This document shows positions 6,202 to 7,660 of a stretch of DNA of 7,660 bases, one piece after another (the stretch's first letter is position 1; every line of letters begins with the position of its first letter). The stretch comes from an uncultured Lachnospiraceae bacterium (GTDB lineage: Bacteria; Bacillota; Clostridia; Lachnospirales; Lachnospiraceae), in contig CAMWUP010000092.1 of assembly GCA_947177465.1 (NCBI GenBank), positions 1 through 7,660 of the forward strand. The letters run 5' to 3'. The notes under the pieces were generated by a model. That model searched no databases, was not told the DNA's origin, and saw only the letters and a program-made list of their open reading frames with translations. The translations under genes were made by a program, and so were the position numbers.

Positions 6202-6565
6202 ACTTATCCTTTAACACTTCTTTGATTGCGTTGATAACCTGCTCCGGCTCATAGGGCTTACAGATAAACTCCTTCGCCCCCAGCTTCAGCGCATCCATCA
6301 GTTTAGAAGACTGCCCTGCCGCTGTCACCATAATCACGCTCGCATCTGCATCAAATTCCTTGATTGCCTTAAGACAACTGATTCCATCCATCTCAGGCAT
6401 GGTAATGTCCATTGTCACAGCATCGGGATGAAGCTCCTTGTAAAGCTTAACGCCTTCTTCACCATTGACAGCCTCGCCCGCTATATCATGTCCGATGCCC
6501 TCCAAAATAGTCCGCAGCATCCTTCTGGACATCTTGGAATCGTCAATAATCAAAATTTTTGCCAT
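6200..6565 (-). CDS. cheY: Single-domain CheY-like response regulator
   Basis: This is a stand-alone receiver domain of 121 residues with no output domain, as in CheY, which binds the flagellar switch when phosphorylated. All receiver residues are present: acidic pair Asp8-Asp9, phospho-acceptor Asp53 in VTMDITMPEMDG, Thr81 (VTAAG) and Lys103 (CKP). AGGAGG (6574-6579) lies eight bases before the ATG and overlaps the stop codon of the upstream CheX-like gene, so the two are translationally coupled in one operon. The partner suggests that phosphorylated CheY is dephosphorylated by it. No CheA kinase or receptor is in the window, so the phospho-donor is unknown. It could be the chemotaxis CheY itself or a CheY paralogue for another pathway. 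Confidence 0.92.
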   Translation of the reverse strand: MAKILIIDDSKMSRRMLRTILEGIGHDIAGEAVNGEEGVKLYKELHPDAVTMDITMPEMDGISCLKAIKEFDADASVIMVTAAGQSSKLMDALKLGAKEFICKPYEPEQVINAIKEVLKDK

Positions 6566-6577
6566 TCTTCTATCCTC

Positions 6578-7471
6578 CTACTCTTGTCCCATAATAATAA
6601 AAATTGCTTTTTTTCCTCTGGCATAAACCGGAACGCTTAAAACCGCCGTATCCTTAAGGGAGGAAGAAGCTTCAAAAAAGATGGGCGGCAGCAATTCAGA
6701 ATCAATACCGCCTCTGCTCAGTGATGTAGCATACAAACCATTGACACAGTTCAAAAATTCTCCGGCAGCATCCAACATGTCCTCTTTCTCAAGCGGAAGA
6801 CTCTCCCCGCAGTAAGCCGCCGCTATCACGGCAAGACCGCCATCCTCCTCGGCAAGCCCCGTTTCCAACGCTTTATATCCTGCAACAGGCGCAGAAAAAG
6901 CGGCAATTTTCTGAAACGCGGACTCTTTCACTGACAACTCATTTTTCCATTCAGCTTTTCCTATGTATACATGCCTGTCAATACAGCGAATCATCGTCCT
7001 GACAAGAACACCCGTAATATCCTTGAAGAACATTGCCTCCGGCGGAAGGAAAAGCGGCACGATTCTGTCAGGATCATCACTCCGCAAATCTTCCATATCT
7101 GATTTGGTAAAACCGTTCTTCTGCTGGAAGTCGTCCATAACCGCTTCTAAATCCTGAAGCTGCAGGAGCTTTTCATCCACAAGCACCTGTGCAAACGCCA
7201 AATATGTATTTCCCTGCTTCTTTAACAAATTGCTGATTTGTTCCTCAGTCAAATATCCTCTCTCAACTGCAATATCTCCAAAACGCTTGTCCATGGTAGC
7301 TTGAAAGCGGTTTACCTCATCAGCCTGCTCTATCGTCATCATGCGTTCTGCAACAGCTAACAGTCCCAGCTTCACCCTGACCGCATCCATTTTAGCAATC
7401 ACTGCTTCCAACTGTTCCTCAGATAACCTCCCGATTTCTACCAAATGATTCCCCAACAAGTATTCTACCAT
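6578..7471 (-). CDS. CheX-like CheY-P phosphatase with four N-terminal 29-residue repeats
   Basis: This 297-residue cytoplasmic protein has two parts. The N-terminal part holds four repeats starting at residues 6, 35, 64 and 93, an exact 29-residue period. Each follows a pattern like L/F-G-x-x-x-V-x-x-x-x-hydrophobic-x-x-x-Q, as in FGDIAVERGYLTEEQI (64-79). They resemble MshEN/GspE N-terminal repeats, some of which bind cyclic-di-GMP. The C-terminal half (~145-297) is CheX-like: D234-AAG-E238-FL-N241 fits the DxxxExxN phosphatase motif of CheC/CheX/FliY, and Pro263 follows at nearly the expected distance. That motif inserts Glu and Asn into the CheY active site to remove phosphate, and a CheY gene lies 12 bases downstream. 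The ATG at 7469-7471 has AAAGGAG six bases upstream. An in-frame TTG at 7492 would add seven residues, but it would place this RBS inside the gene. Confidence 0.8.
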   Translation of the reverse strand: MVEYLLGNHLVEIGRLSEEQLEAVIAKMDAVRVKLGLLAVAERMMTIEQADEVNRFQATMDKRFGDIAVERGYLTEEQISNLLKKQGNTYLAFAQVLVDEKLLQLQDLEAVMDDFQQKNGFTKSDMEDLRSDDPDRIVPLFLPPEAMFFKDITGVLVRTMIRCIDRHVYIGKAEWKNELSVKESAFQKIAAFSAPVAGYKALETGLAEEDGGLAVIAAAYCGESLPLEKEDMLDAAGEFLNCVNGLYATSLSRGGIDSELLPPIFFEASSSLKDTAVLSVPVYARGKKAIFIIMGQE

Positions 7472-7477
7472 ACCGTT

Positions 7478-7484
7478 CTCCTTT
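7478..7484 (-). promoter_or_regulatory. Ribosome binding site that fixes the CheX-like start
   Basis: Minus-strand AAAGGAG lies six bases before the ATG at 7469-7471. This is the reason to prefer that ATG over the upstream in-frame TTG (7490-7492), which has no purine-rich site before it. Confidence 0.8.
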
Positions 7485-7600
7485 CTTTCCAAAACAACCG
7501 GTTAAACCAGTTTTATCCGGTATTTATAATGATTATAAACAATTTTCAGAAAGATTTCTACTATATTGCACAATTTTTTTAAATAAGAAGCAGTTTTTTT

Positions 7601-7633
7601 GTATCAGGGGAAACAAAATATTTCCCCTGACAC
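7601..7633. repeat. Long inverted repeat (hairpin) at the right edge
   Basis: TCAGGGGAAA (7604-7613) and TTTCCCCTGA (7621-7630) form a perfect 10-bp stem with a 7-base loop. The stem is lengthened by GT/AC pairs (one mismatch) and then by a T7 run (7594-7600) facing an A5 run (7634-7638), so pairing could reach about 17 bp. Read on either strand, T's come before the stem and A's after it, so it lacks the U-tract of an intrinsic terminator. It lies 11 bases after a possible stop codon at 7645 and could protect a 3' end, be processed, or be an operator. Confidence 0.7.
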
Positions 7634-7644
7634 AAAAAGAATTG

Positions 7645-7660
7645 TTACTGGATGGCGTAC
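7645..7660 (-). CDS. Possible last codons of another leftward gene (partial)
   Basis: On the minus strand the last bases read Tyr-Ala-Ile-Gln followed by TAA (7645-7647). The hairpin at 7601-7633 starts 11 bases after this stop, which is a common place for an mRNA 3' structure. Four codons are far too few to identify a protein or to prove that this frame is used. If real, it would be the gene upstream of the CheX-like/cheY operon. Confidence 0.25.

Noticed and set aside
7472..7492. TTG start at 7492 for the CheX-like protein, adding seven residues
   Set aside because: The extra codons include the AAAGGAG ribosome binding site that perfectly serves the ATG at 7471, and nothing purine-rich precedes the TTG.
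7491..7514. Palindrome-like AAAAC...GTTTT with internal AACCGGTT
   Set aside because: The outer and inner symmetric parts have different centres, so no single good hairpin or operator is formed.
7510..7540. Sigma-28 or sigma-A promoter before the CheX-like/cheY operon
   Set aside because: CCGGATAA (minus strand) matches the sigma-28 -10 only loosely and has no TAAA at 15 bp. A TATAAT at 7532-7537 has no acceptable -35 at 16-18 bp. The promoter could not be assigned.

Overview
The window looks like chromosome from a motile, low-to-mid GC Firmicute, most likely a Lachnospiraceae-type clostridium. The grounds are strong AGGAGG-type ribosome binding sites on almost every gene, AT-rich intergenic DNA, clostridial-type PotABCD and CheY proteins, and a sigma-28 (motility sigma factor) type promoter. 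The family assignment is inference from protein style, not from a marker gene.

Layout, left to right. (1) Positions 1-302 hold no gene. They carry a good sigma-A promoter, a hairpin leader and a possible Shine-Dalgarno pointing left, so a leftward gene begins at or just beyond the left edge. (2) A leftward pair follows. The first is a seven-bladed beta-propeller lactonase-family protein (1078-2130) with its own sigma-A promoter. The second is a 197-residue protein of unknown function (385-978) whose own promoter closely fits the sigma-28 consensus, and it ends at a clear intrinsic terminator. (3) After a 245-bp divergent promoter region comes a rightward spermidine/putrescine ABC importer operon, potA-potB-potC-potD (2376-6120). 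Genes are overlapped or tightly spaced, and the operon ends in a strong hairpin terminator shared with the convergent genes to its right. (4) A leftward, translationally coupled pair consists of a CheX-like CheY-phosphatase fused to four N-terminal helical repeats (6578-7471) and a single-domain CheY response regulator (6200-6565). (5) The right edge carries a long inverted repeat and what may be the last four codons of another leftward gene.

The pot genes should make a complete polyamine importer: lipoprotein receptor (PotD), two permeases (PotB, PotC) and the ATPase (PotA). However, potD as written has an apparent one-base deletion right after its natural start codon, in a run of five A's. 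The CheX-like/CheY pair looks like a compact signalling module, a response regulator with its own dedicated phosphatase. The sigma-28 promoter ties the unknown 197-residue protein to the motility regulon. The most interesting items are the repeat-CheX fusion, the sigma-28-driven unknown protein and the potD start-region frameshift. No CRISPR array, insertion sequence, tRNA, rRNA or phage gene was seen.
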